From DAIPXZ01 sp036782995 (GTDB lineage: Bacteria; Bacillota; Clostridia; Saccharofermentanales; Saccharofermentanaceae), in the NCBI GenBank assembly GCA_036782995.1, contig DAIPXZ010000001.1, forward strand, positions 124,001 to 188,000: 64,000 nt of DNA, given 5' to 3'. Shown piece after piece: positions 26,251 through 34,936 of the stretch. The notes under the pieces were generated by a model. The model worked only from the letters and a program-made list of their open reading frames with translations. It made no database searches and was not told the DNA's origin. How positions within the stretch are numbered: the stretch's first letter is position 1; each line of letters opens with the position of its first letter. Position numbers and translations under genes: made by a program.

Positions 26251-28880
26251 TGTCCGTATATCTCCTTCTGCCTTGCACGAACAAATACCTCTTCATATTT
26301 CTGGATTGCATCTTTCCATGTGTATTTGCCGAGTTTGTCTTTAAATATCATTTGCTTTTGTACTACATCGTCTCGGTGAGAAAGCACATACGCAAGCTTA
26401 TTATACATGTCTTCTGCGGAAGAAGGGTCAAATATCTGCAACGTCGTATTTTCAGGTGTTTCTCCTGCATTAACAATGCGTTCCGTTACGACAGGAATCA
26501 ACGAAACTATCGTTGGTACATTCAAATGAATAGCCTCCAGTGCCTGCACTGGAAATCCGCCTTCCATCAATGTGGGCACAGGGACAGCCGCCGCAAAATG
26601 ATAGAGTTGCAATAACATATCATCGTCAACATTCTTAAGGAAGATTAGTTGATCTTCCATATGGCATTCTTCCACAGCACGACGGACATTCGGAACATCA
26701 TCAAGGACTCCGGTCAGAATCAAGGGTATTTCGCGATGATCCCGCTTTTTCAACATGCATAGTGCATTTATGACCGTCTCAAGATTTTTGTGCGGACGAA
26801 TTTGCGTTGGATAGAAAAGGTATTCCTCGGGAACCTGTGCTGCGTCGAGTCGTTCTCGGGAAAAAGTCGTGTCCTCATAATTCGGCATAATTTCCGGTAC
26901 ATGCACAAAAAACGTATCTTCTTCTCTCACGTTATCTATGCATGTCAAAATGTGTGATTTCCTCACTGCATCACTCAACGATACCATGACAGCCCCATGA
27001 CGGGCCAATCTTTCTATTGCAGAATCAATATTTCGGCTTAAATAAACGTAGGAACGCTGTTTCCATGTGAAATCCTCATAATGATACTTCACGGCCATAT
27101 CATGTGCGGGTACGACCAATTTGCGATTTGTGCCAATCACGTTGTCGAGATAGATAATCGCCGGTATGAAAATATCAGCCTTCGAATACTCGGAGGCGAG
27201 TACGGCAAGGTTATCTTTTTCCGGAGAAATATCCCGCTCGACCGCACGTAAATAGAGTGGGATATTGAGTGCTTCACGGAAGTTTTTTTCGTTTACAAGC
27301 AAAATCCGTCTGGCTACAGCTGAATCTTCCGACAATAATTCATCCGAGAAAATGATTTCCATCTCTTCCTGATTTAGGGAATACGACCATACTTCCAGAT
27401 TGTAATCGGTGTAATCCATTAAAGCACGAGCTAATCGTGACATATACTTACTGATGCCCTCGCGATGAAGTCCCTTTATTTCGTAAGGAAAAGCAAACCA
27501 CAACGCAATCGTTTTTTGCTCATAAGTAGGACGCGGTATACAAAGACTCTTTTGCATGCCGTATAAAAGGTCTTCAAACGCCTTCGGTGTAGTCTCCCGA
27601 TTCAGATGCAAGTCGGCCATCGTTTTTCTAACTTTTTCCACGTACGCCTTTTCTTCTGCTCTTTTCGACTGTTGGTCACACACATGCACAAGGAAATCTT
27701 CCAGCGTGCTTGCGTATCTCTCGTAGGTGCATTCTTTTTCAAGGAAGGCTTTCGCATTTTGCCCGATTCGAGTCCGCTCCTCCGGATAATCAATCAACCA
27801 ATGAAGCTTTTCTTTCAACCCTTCGATTTCGTTCTCAATCGGTATTTTGACGATACAATCGTCGCTCATTTCACCATAGACGCCGCTATCGATAGCAATT
27901 ACCGGTTTCCCTAGCGCATATTGTTCGAAAAGAGATAAAGAACAAACCTCCGAATTGGGGTAACGCATATTAATGCACACATCGGCCATTGACAGTATGT
28001 TTTCCATCTCGTCATAGCTTAAATAACCGAGCATATGGAGACATCCTTGAAGTTTCTTACTCGCCAAAGTCTTTAATCTATCACCAAATGGTCCGTCACA
28101 ATTGCCGATGACGACAAAATCAATCTGATCACGCAATGATTGGTCTTCGACGAGCGCAAGACAGATTTTATCCAAACGTTTTACGCTATGTACGAGGCCA
28201 TTGGAAACGATGAGCATTTTGCCATCTTTGCGCGTATAGGATCCTGGCGTTGTATTTGCTTGTTTGGCTTGGTTCGCCCTGTATGGTAAATAGGCAAACC
28301 CAGTCGGCGTGTTATATTTTTCTTCGATTTCACGAGCGAAATTCGCAGTATGCGTAAAAACAGCCGTCGCCTTACTTACGATGGGATACAGTACGGGAAG
28401 AGCACATGATTGAAATAATGCTACATCTGGTTTATCTGCGGATTCGTTATAGTTTTTGGCAAGATTTGCACCATCTTCACCATATTCGCTGCGCATGACT
28501 TCGATAAAATACTGCTTTACTTCATCAAATGGTATCGATTCGTCAATGCCAAAACGGTTGATACGGAAAAAGGATTGCATCGTGCGATCATGGAGAATCA
28601 CTATGCCCGGGAATTTCGCAAGCACCTCGTAAATCGCCCAGTGGAATGTCGCATGATTGCCCATGTTATAAATCACATAATCGTATTTTGCAAGCTCAGC
28701 CACATCAATATCTGCTGGTGTGTAATGCTTCACCGGAAGATTCGTCTGTAATGTGTTTTCGGTCTCATAGGCCCAAACATCGACTTCATGACCGCGTGCC
28801 GCTAATGTATCGCAGATTTGAATGCCAATTTTTCCAATAGCGCTTGTTTTATGAAAGGGAGTAAACCATGCGATATTCAT
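26247..28880 (-). CDS. Bimodular GT4 glycosyltransferase (two GT-B domains fused)
   Basis: 877 residues. Module 1 (about 1-400) starts MNIAWFTPFHKTSAIGKIG and contains SVKRLDKIC and SEVCSLSLFEQYALGKPVIAI with the E-x7-E-type pair. A helical linker (about 400-470) leads to module 2 (about 470-877), which has HREGISKYM near its start, FYPTQIRPHKNLETVINAL in the donor domain and PTLMEGGFPVQALEAIHLNVPTIVS as its active-site block. Two-module chain polymerases such as WbdA and WsaE use each domain for a different linkage, which could apply here. The start is the ATG at 28880, overlapping the upstream stop by ATGA and preceded by AAGGGGG at 8 bases, not the GTG at 28889. Confidence 0.88.
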   Translation of the reverse strand: MNIAWFTPFHKTSAIGKIGIQICDTLAARGHEVDVWAYETENTLQTNLPVKHYTPADIDVAELAKYDYVIYNMGNHATFHWAIYEVLAKFPGIVILHDRTMQSFFRINRFGIDESIPFDEVKQYFIEVMRSEYGEDGANLAKNYNESADKPDVALFQSCALPVLYPIVSKATAVFTHTANFAREIEEKYNTPTGFAYLPYRANQAKQANTTPGSYTRKDGKMLIVSNGLVHSVKRLDKICLALVEDQSLRDQIDFVVIGNCDGPFGDRLKTLASKKLQGCLHMLGYLSYDEMENILSMADVCINMRYPNSEVCSLSLFEQYALGKPVIAIDSGVYGEMSDDCIVKIPIENEIEGLKEKLHWLIDYPEERTRIGQNAKAFLEKECTYERYASTLEDFLVHVCDQQSKRAEEKAYVEKVRKTMADLHLNRETTPKAFEDLLYGMQKSLCIPRPTYEQKTIALWFAFPYEIKGLHREGISKYMSRLARALMDYTDYNLEVWSYSLNQEEMEIIFSDELLSEDSAVARRILLVNEKNFREALNIPLYLRAVERDISPEKDNLAVLASEYSKADIFIPAIIYLDNVIGTNRKLVVPAHDMAVKYHYEDFTWKQRSYVYLSRNIDSAIERLARHGAVMVSLSDAVRKSHILTCIDNVREEDTFFVHVPEIMPNYEDTTFSRERLDAAQVPEEYLFYPTQIRPHKNLETVINALCMLKKRDHREIPLILTGVLDDVPNVRRAVEECHMEDQLIFLKNVDDDMLLQLYHFAAAVPVPTLMEGGFPVQALEAIHLNVPTIVSLIPVVTERIVNAGETPENTTLQIFDPSSAEDMYNKLAYVLSHRDDVVQKQMIFKDKLGKYTWKDAIQKYEEVFVRARQKEIYGQ

Positions 28881-29182
28881 GCGAGCCACCCCCTTGCCGT
28901 TTCTTCCATTATTTCGCCTGCATCAAATTCAGGAATCACCTTCACATGAGCATGTGTAATCCCCATCACGCGTGGATTCATCGAAATGACACGATCAAAA
29001 TCATCAAAACGAAGCTGCGAAAGAATCATACGTGCTTCGTATTCTTTTTCCGATGCTAAAGGAATCGTAAAGATTGTCACATAATGTCCCATTGTCATAA
29101 GCTTATTTGCTGCTGTCTCATGCAGCTGCTTCTCCTCGACGTTGGTAAATGGCTTAGTAAAATCGACTATTGCTATTTTCAT
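28877..29182 (-). CDS. Small protein resembling an isolated half of a GT-B N-terminal domain
   Basis: 101 residues, family not recognised. It starts KIAIVDFTKPFTNVEEK, followed by a helix and strand (MGHYVTIFTIPL) and a later DDFDRVISMN, the pattern of the first Rossmann-like half of a glycosyltransferase (compare DYDLVIS-type strands). No donor-binding domain follows. It is coupled by ATGA overlaps to genes on both sides, which argues that it is translated rather than a decayed remnant. It could be an accessory subunit or a truncated, retained fragment. Confidence 0.6.
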   Translation of the reverse strand: MKIAIVDFTKPFTNVEEKQLHETAANKLMTMGHYVTIFTIPLASEKEYEARMILSQLRFDDFDRVISMNPRVMGITHAHVKVIPEFDAGEIMEETARGWLA

Positions 29183-30195
29183 ACGCCAATCACCTCCGTG
29201 ATGATTTCTTGTAATGGCTTTTCATATGTCCAAGCGGAACACGTCATCTTGCGTTCTCTTCTTGATGCATTCATGAATGCATCCATGCCAAAAGCAAGAG
29301 ATTCAGCATCGGAATAGAGATTCTTCTGGGGAAGGCATTCAGTATATGCGCCGGAATCTGTCATCGCCATAACACATTTATTTTTTTTCGCAAATAGTCG
29401 CATCTCGGGACGATATTCAGTAGCAGTTCTTTCTGCAGTCACCCATGCACCATATTGCAAAAGATTATGTGCGGACAACGGCTCGCCAATAATGACTCGA
29501 TCAGAAAGAGATAATCTCTCTATGCGAGAAATGAGAGCCTTCCTATACATATCTTCACCCGGATATGAGATAACATACAGTTTTGCTGGATGTTGCGTCT
29601 TCGAAAGTGCTTCGAGTAGCAGAGCAACTCGTTCATACGGGTGATACGTTGTTGCTGTGATAAATTCTGCCTTCGCTTGGGTTTTACTCTTTGGCAAAAT
29701 CATGTCATATTCTGCCGTCATATCAGCAACCTCGGAGGATAACCCTAGGTCATGCGCCAATTGAAGACGTAAGTATTCCGTTGCGACGAAAATCCGTTTC
29801 GATTCCTCAAGTATTTTCTTTTCACATTGACAAATAACCGCTCTCTCTTGCTCATCTCGACTGCGGGAAAAGAATTGGCAAAGCTTCCCGTAGTCCGTGT
29901 CCCATTGATCGTGATGCGATTTGGCCAGTGAATAAAGAAAGGAAATCTTATTGGGATGTTGTAATGCAAAGGCCGGATAGCCGATGGTAATCAACAAATC
30001 CGCATCGTTGATTTGCGGTATAAGGCGATATGCCATAATTTGGTCAAGGATAGCGCAATAATCGTCATAATACGGAAGATAAATAACTTCACACAATATA
30101 TCTTTCGTTTTTGCAATATTCGCAATATTTATTGCGAGCTTTACTTCGCTTTCACCATTATTTGCGCTTTTCGCAACAGCTATGACCACTTTCAT
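29179..30195 (-). CDS. Divergent GT4-like glycosyltransferase
   Basis: 338 residues. The middle of the N-terminal domain has DADLLITIGYPAFALQHPNKISFLYS, matching the PAxxxxHPNK block of GT4 sugar transferases, and a donor-domain-like FITATTYHPYERVALLLEAL. The usual EGFG..E catalytic block near the C-terminus is not recognisable; the corresponding place reads ATEYRPEMRLFAKKNK. It may be inactive, or use another arrangement. It begins 2 bases after the FkbM stop with GGGAG upstream and ends in an ATGA overlap. Confidence 0.7.
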   Translation of the reverse strand: MKVVIAVAKSANNGESEVKLAINIANIAKTKDILCEVIYLPYYDDYCAILDQIMAYRLIPQINDADLLITIGYPAFALQHPNKISFLYSLAKSHHDQWDTDYGKLCQFFSRSRDEQERAVICQCEKKILEESKRIFVATEYLRLQLAHDLGLSSEVADMTAEYDMILPKSKTQAKAEFITATTYHPYERVALLLEALSKTQHPAKLYVISYPGEDMYRKALISRIERLSLSDRVIIGEPLSAHNLLQYGAWVTAERTATEYRPEMRLFAKKNKCVMAMTDSGAYTECLPQKNLYSDAESLAFGMDAFMNASRRERKMTCSAWTYEKPLQEIITEVIGV

Positions 30196-30197
30196 GA

Positions 30198-31571
30198 CTA
30201 TTCTCCCTTTGACAGAAACAAATTCACAGAATCGACGTTCTTAATTTCTTCCCGGGTAACTGGATGCACAGTACCATCTTCTTCAATCATGGACAGCGAA
30301 AGACCATACGAAGCAATCATCGCAAAATAGTCATCCTCATTCGTACCGGCACGATTTAGATTTCCGGGGGTGTATTCGACGATAATGCCGATTTTTTTGC
30401 TTCTTGAAATGAGTGAGCGCAATCCTTTCAATACAAGAGGTTCTGCACCTTCCACATCAATTTTTATTACATCGACTTCTGGGACATCAGCGAGTACATG
30501 ATCAATGGAATCGCATGGCACAATGATGCGTTCATCCGCTTCATTTTCGGCGTAAATTGAGTTATGTCCTGAAATGTCTTTCACCTTTGCAAACTCAACT
30601 GTGCCTTCATGATCTGAAACCGCAATATTGTATAGGTGTTTCTTTTTCGAAAATTCATAACCATTGGCATCTAAGTTGGTGCTCAAAATAGTAAAAGTCT
30701 CTGGTGTAGGCTCAAACGAATAAACTTCGCAGCCTAAAGACAATGCATGCAAAGTATACACACCAACATTCGCGCCGATATCCAACACCTTCATGCCCTC
30801 TTTCAAAAGACTCCTGAAAAACATTTCCGACCCATATTCGAAATAATTCCCGCGTGACAGGTACATCGCAAAGCGCCATTCGCCGGATGGAATACCCAGA
30901 ATAAAGTAATGATTGTACTGAATACATATGGCCCCGTTTGATCCGGTAATAGCGGTTTTCCAATCATTCTGATTACGCAAAATGTGTTCGTAGATTTGCG
31001 TTCCATGCGCGTCGATTTTTCCACAAGTCAGCCCTAAATTCTTAGCCATTTGCAAATCTTGTGCATCAAAACGATGTAATAAATCTGTGCCATATGCATT
31101 CGACTGCTCTTGAAGCAATGCCATTTGCTCTTGAATTGAAGCAAGGTCATTCGTTATTGAATCATGCGTGCTTAGGATTTTATCCATATCATTTGTTTTT
31201 GCCACCAAATAATCGGCGCGGGAAATAATGACATCCACCTTTTGACGCATCGCTTCCTGACGATCAATTTCTTGCATCTGGCGAGTGTTCATATCCCGAA
31301 GAAGTGCGTCCATTTGATTGATTTTTTTGCGTGTTTCCCGTACAGAAATCGGCAGCTTGAGAGCGGCCCAGAGATAACGCGGAGGGAAAAGAATGATACG
31401 CTTCGCTAAGCGTAATACGCGTCTATATAGTGGTTGCGGTACGACCTTAACCGGTGTCGGTTCAACTATGATAGACGTCGGCATGGAAACGGCTTTATCC
31501 GTAGGTGAAGCATCATAACTCATCTCTTTTTCAAGACTCTCTGTCGTCCATGTCGTCTTCTTTTCGTCCAT
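30198..31571 (-). CDS. FkbM-family methyltransferase with N-terminal coiled coil
   Basis: 457 residues. After a polar N-terminus comes a basic hydrophobic segment (about 48-75, with ILFPPRYLW), then a long heptad-rich coiled coil (about 80-175). The SAM-dependent FkbM domain fills the rest: VLDIGANVGVYTLHAL (SAM loop) near residue 268, YSFEPTPETF, and IKIDVEGAEPLVLKGL near 380. Such methyltransferases cap sugars in O-polysaccharides and S-layer glycans; a coiled coil between membrane-side and catalytic parts recalls the WbdD/WsaE length-control proteins. The start at 31571 has GAGGA 7 bases upstream. It lies downstream of wzm-wzt-rmd. Confidence 0.85.
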   Translation of the reverse strand: MDEKKTTWTTESLEKEMSYDASPTDKAVSMPTSIIVEPTPVKVVPQPLYRRVLRLAKRIILFPPRYLWAALKLPISVRETRKKINQMDALLRDMNTRQMQEIDRQEAMRQKVDVIISRADYLVAKTNDMDKILSTHDSITNDLASIQEQMALLQEQSNAYGTDLLHRFDAQDLQMAKNLGLTCGKIDAHGTQIYEHILRNQNDWKTAITGSNGAICIQYNHYFILGIPSGEWRFAMYLSRGNYFEYGSEMFFRSLLKEGMKVLDIGANVGVYTLHALSLGCEVYSFEPTPETFTILSTNLDANGYEFSKKKHLYNIAVSDHEGTVEFAKVKDISGHNSIYAENEADERIIVPCDSIDHVLADVPEVDVIKIDVEGAEPLVLKGLRSLISRSKKIGIIVEYTPGNLNRAGTNEDDYFAMIASYGLSLSMIEEDGTVHPVTREEIKNVDSVNLFLSKGE

Positions 31572-31595
31572 AATCATTTCCTCGCAACGTTCGTC

Positions 31596-32516
31596 TTATG
31601 TGTGTGAACGATAGTCATTCAATACATCTTTCAATGTATCACAAATATCAATCTTCGGCTCAAATCCCGTGTGTGCAAAGATTTTTCCATTATCACTGTA
31701 ATTACGATTCGCTGTTCCCGTTTCTTTTTTGGAATCAGGAAGCGTAACCTTTGCCTTTGCTACGTCACTCATCGAGATTAAAGACGCGATGATGTCTTGG
31801 ATATAATACGCTTTTCCAGAACCGACATTATATACTTCGCCTTTATGACCCTTTTCCAAAAGCAATCGATAGGCACGCACGGTATCGCGAACGTCGGCAA
31901 AATCTCTCCATGCGTCCATCGAGCGAATCTCCATCGTCTCGCTCTCCCCTCGTTCCAAGGCAACAATGCGTGTGCAATAGTCTGTCACGACAAATCCTGG
32001 GCGCTGACCGGGACCAATGTGGTTAAACGAACGTGTCATAATGATGTCGAGATTGAATTTCTCCGCCAGTAGCCAAAGCAGGCTTTCCTGTGCCACCTTT
32101 GAGACCGCATAAGGGCTTCCCGACTTCTGTTTGGCAGATTCGTTGATGGGGCCCTTGATTGTATCGGTATCATATTGATTTGCCGATCCGATAAAAAGCA
32201 TACGAGTATTGGGGCAATGCTTTCGCACAGCATCAATAATATTGACTGAAATGTCAATGTTCATATGCATAGTATCGACAACACGTTCCCACGAAACACC
32301 GGGAGAGGCCTGCCCTGCTAAATTGACCAAATAATCCGGTTTTTTCTCCGAAATGATAGCGTCCACAGCGGTTGCATCCAGCATATTTGCCTGAACGGTT
32401 TTATCGTCAAAGGACTGTATGTCTACGCCCCAAACATCATATCCGCTCGTTTCAAGTTCTTTACGCAAATAACGTCCGGCAAAGCCGTTTATTCCGATGA
32501 TACCCACGGTTTTCAT
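31596..32516 (-). CDS. rmd: GDP-6-deoxy-D-mannose (GDP-D-rhamnose) reductase
   Basis: Reduces GDP-4-keto-6-deoxy-mannose to GDP-D-rhamnose. 306 residues, extended short-chain dehydrogenase. Seen: NAD(P)-binding GINGFAGRYLRKEL, LVNLAGQASPG, the Ser of FIGSANQYD, catalytic SPYAVSKVAQE (Tyr-x3-Lys), and SFNHIGPGQRPGFV, which is characteristic of RMD-type reductases. Together with gmd at 34937 it completes the pathway. It overlaps wzt by ATGA. A related epimerase leading to another GDP-sugar cannot be fully excluded. Confidence 0.85.
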   Translation of the reverse strand: MKTVGIIGINGFAGRYLRKELETSGYDVWGVDIQSFDDKTVQANMLDATAVDAIISEKKPDYLVNLAGQASPGVSWERVVDTMHMNIDISVNIIDAVRKHCPNTRMLFIGSANQYDTDTIKGPINESAKQKSGSPYAVSKVAQESLLWLLAEKFNLDIIMTRSFNHIGPGQRPGFVVTDYCTRIVALERGESETMEIRSMDAWRDFADVRDTVRAYRLLLEKGHKGEVYNVGSGKAYYIQDIIASLISMSDVAKAKVTLPDSKKETGTANRNYSDNGKIFAHTGFEPKIDICDTLKDVLNDYRSHT

Positions 32517-33970
32517 TCTTTCGTGTCCCCCTTCGAATTTTTCGGGTGAATATCCCAGTGGTGTTTCACATCGCTCGTACCGATTGCTTTTTTCGTCGAT
32601 ACTACGTCAAAATCGCAATACTTGCGGAAATAGTCCATCGGTACCGCATTGATATCAACAACAGCTACTTGGAAGAAATATTGACCGGTTAAGAGCTGCA
32701 TCTCTTCCACATGGAAAACAATATACCCCTTTGTATCATCAAGCTTTACGGAAATGCCATCCAACTGCGTATTGACTCCATATATCAACTCACCATCGGC
32801 GGTATAGAATCCCATACCAAAGTTGTATTCCTCCAATGGTTTATGTATTTCATAATGAATTTCGATTGATGCGGGTTCTCCTTCGATAAAGGTTCGGATG
32901 CGTTTACCTGCCTTATTTCGGAAAACGACATTGACGATTTCGATATATTTCAAACCAAAACGGTTCGCCGAGTAATCAATCTCATTCGGATCCTCTTCTT
33001 CAGCCGCTTCTGCTTCTGTCGCTTCCCCATCTGCCGCTTCTGCTTTCGCAGTTTCAGCTTCCGTCGTCGTTTCTTCTACAATTACATCTTCCTTTGTTTT
33101 CTCTTCTGTTGGTATTGCTTCTGTCGTTTTCTCTTCAGTCGTAGCTGGTTCTTCCGCTTCCTCCATCGTTTCAACCGAATCCAAAAGCTTACCATTAAGG
33201 TATTGTTTATAGTCTTCAACAACGTTTTTCGCCTTGCCGGATGAAGCTACGACGCCATCACTAATCCAAAGTGCCTGATCACAAAACATTTCAATCGTCG
33301 TGATGTCGTGGCTTACGATTACGATGGTCATGCCCTTCGCCTTCATTTCGCGAAGTTTGCGGAAACACTTGGTCTGGAAGTTTGCATCACCTACAGCCAA
33401 AATCTCATCAATCAGCAATACATCTGCGTCAACGTTAATCGCTACAGAGAATGCCAAACGCGCATACATACCGGACGAATAGGTACGTACCGGATTATCG
33501 ATGCATTCACCCAGTTCAGAAAATGCAATGATATCAGAGAGACGCTCGTCAATTTCGGATTTGGTCAATCCGAAAATTGCCGCATTCGTATAAATATTCT
33601 CTCGACCGCTTAAATCGGGATGGAACCCTGCACCCAACTCGATGAGGCAAGAAACGCGCCCTTCAATGCGAATCGTTCCTTTGTCCGGGTACATGATTCG
33701 AGAAAGGAGCTTTAAAAAAGTACTCTTTCCGCATCCATTCACACCCAAAAGTCCGACTGCCTCGCCAGTTTTGACGCTCATGTCGATGCCCTTCAGTACC
33801 CAACGATCTTCATATTTATTTCGATTTTGAAAGAGAATCTTCTCCTTGAAGCTTCTTCCCTTGTCGTAATAAACGCGATACTTCTTGTGGACACCTTTTA
33901 CTTCGATGACCACCTTACGGTTTACCTGCGTGTTTTGACGTCTTGCTGGCATATCCATTTCTTCACGCAT
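32513..33970 (-). CDS. wzt: Polysaccharide ABC exporter ATPase with C-terminal glycan-binding domain (Wzt-type)
   Basis: 485 residues. The ATPase domain (about 15-255) has Walker A GVNGCGKST, an unusual but family-typical YSSGMYARL signature and Walker B VLLIDEILAVGDA with H-loop SHD, as in Wzt/TagH exporters. A strongly acidic Glu/Thr/Ala linker (about 264-327) leads to a Wzt_C-like beta domain (about 330-470; GLKYIEIVNVVFRN, FYTADGELIYGVNTQLDG, YFFQVAVVD). In E. coli O9a and Geobacillus this domain recognises the finished, capped glycan. The start at 33970 has GGAGGAA 9 bases upstream; the permease stop is 1 base away. Confidence 0.92.
   Translation of the reverse strand: MREEMDMPARRQNTQVNRKVVIEVKGVHKKYRVYYDKGRSFKEKILFQNRNKYEDRWVLKGIDMSVKTGEAVGLLGVNGCGKSTFLKLLSRIMYPDKGTIRIEGRVSCLIELGAGFHPDLSGRENIYTNAAIFGLTKSEIDERLSDIIAFSELGECIDNPVRTYSSGMYARLAFSVAINVDADVLLIDEILAVGDANFQTKCFRKLREMKAKGMTIVIVSHDITTIEMFCDQALWISDGVVASSGKAKNVVEDYKQYLNGKLLDSVETMEEAEEPATTEEKTTEAIPTEEKTKEDVIVEETTTEAETAKAEAADGEATEAEAAEEEDPNEIDYSANRFGLKYIEIVNVVFRNKAGKRIRTFIEGEPASIEIHYEIHKPLEEYNFGMGFYTADGELIYGVNTQLDGISVKLDDTKGYIVFHVEEMQLLTGQYFFQVAVVDINAVPMDYFRKYCDFDVVSTKKAIGTSDVKHHWDIHPKNSKGDTKE
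32988..33180 (-). other. Low-complexity acidic linker inside wzt
   Basis: This segment encodes about 64 residues made almost only of Glu, Thr, Ala, Lys and Pro, with repeated EEKT and EA units. It separates the ATPase from the glycan-binding domain and is built from recurrent short codon blocks, so it may vary in length between strains. Confidence 0.8.
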
Positions 33971-33971
33971 A

Positions 33972-34751
33972 TCACAATTCCTCCGCAAAACGACGTTTCA
34001 GGCGACCAAAGACAAGGAAGCCCAGTATCAAGAAACCGACGCCCATACCAGCTGCTAACAACAAGGTGCTCACATCGGGCACCTTCCCGTAATACAAAAT
34101 GTCACGATAGGCAATAATCACGGACGTCATCGGATTCAACATAAAGATTTTCAATATGGTCTCGTCTTGAATCATTTCTTGAGAATACATGATTGGAGTT
34201 AAAAATTGCCATGCCATTACAACAATACTCAGGATATATTCTAGGTCGCGAAAATAGACAGATACCGCAGATGATATCATTGCCAAGCCCAAGGCCAACA
34301 TGAATTCAATTAGCATAATTAATGGTAAGTAAAGAAGTGCTAGGAAATTTATTGGTTTTCCTGCCACGATTAACACGGCAAAAACAACCAAGAAAGAAAG
34401 AAGCATATTTACGAAATTGCTTAACACGTATGATATCGGCAGCACCTCGCGAGGAAAGTAAATCTTTGTCACCATTGCCGACTGCCCAACAACACAGCCC
34501 GCGCCACCACTCACACTGCTCGCGAAGAAAATCCACGGAATCAGTGCGACAAAAAGGAATAGATAGTAATCTTTAATACCGGCTCGCATGATGACCGAGA
34601 AAACCATGGTATATACCAATAATTGCAATAGCGGATTAATAAATGTCCAAAGAAACCCGAGTACGGATGCCTTGTAACGTCCTTTTAAATCTCGCTTCAC
34701 GAAGCTCGCAATCATTTGACGATACTTATATATTTCTACGAAAATGTTCAC
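33972..34751 (-). CDS. wzm: Polysaccharide ABC exporter permease (Wzm/TagG-type)
   Basis: Membrane half of the exporter, ABC-2 family, 259 residues with six predicted helices. The N-terminus has the amphipathic region KRDLKGRYKASVLGFLWTFINPLLQLLVY that is conserved in Wzm/TagG proteins; SVYFRDLEYIL and PIMYSQEMI follow, and LNPMTSVIIAYRDILYYG is the family's near-C-terminal motif. The start codon is GTG at 34751 with AGGA 10 bases before it. Its stop is 1 base before the wzt start. With Wzt it moves lipid-linked glycan across the membrane. Confidence 0.93.
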   Translation of the reverse strand: MNIFVEIYKYRQMIASFVKRDLKGRYKASVLGFLWTFINPLLQLLVYTMVFSVIMRAGIKDYYLFLFVALIPWIFFASSVSGGAGCVVGQSAMVTKIYFPREVLPISYVLSNFVNMLLSFLVVFAVLIVAGKPINFLALLYLPLIMLIEFMLALGLAMISSAVSVYFRDLEYILSIVVMAWQFLTPIMYSQEMIQDETILKIFMLNPMTSVIIAYRDILYYGKVPDVSTLLLAAGMGVGFLILGFLVFGRLKRRFAEEL

Positions 34752-34878
34752 CTTATTACTATCCTGCTCTCCTCAGCTGAACGGAACAATCCGATCACTT
34801 TCCCATCTTCTGTAATCGAAAATAGCAAATGTTGTTATTCTTTACTACCGTTCGGCGCATAAATCTGCATTAATTCAA

Positions 34879-34921
34879 CAACACGACTCTTCAGCGATAC
34901 TACCGCCGAAGAGTCGTGTTG
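34879..34921 (-). other. Long perfect hairpin between gmd and wzm
   Basis: Arms CAACACGACTCTTC and GAAGAGTCGTGTTG (14 bp, no mismatch) flank a 15-base interior in which GCG/CGC can also pair. It begins 16 bases beyond the gmd stop. On the minus strand no T run follows (GAATTAATG), so it may be a weak terminator, attenuator or mRNA-stabilising stem. The rest of the 185-base gap contains a second small CGGA-TTGT-TCCG hairpin before wzm. Confidence 0.75.
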
Positions 34922-34936
34922 ATGTACTATTTATTC

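Noticed and set aside
32988..33180. Possible CRISPR-like or minisatellite array
   Set aside because: The repetition is of codons for Glu, Thr and Ala within an intact reading frame, with no constant repeat or spacer length.
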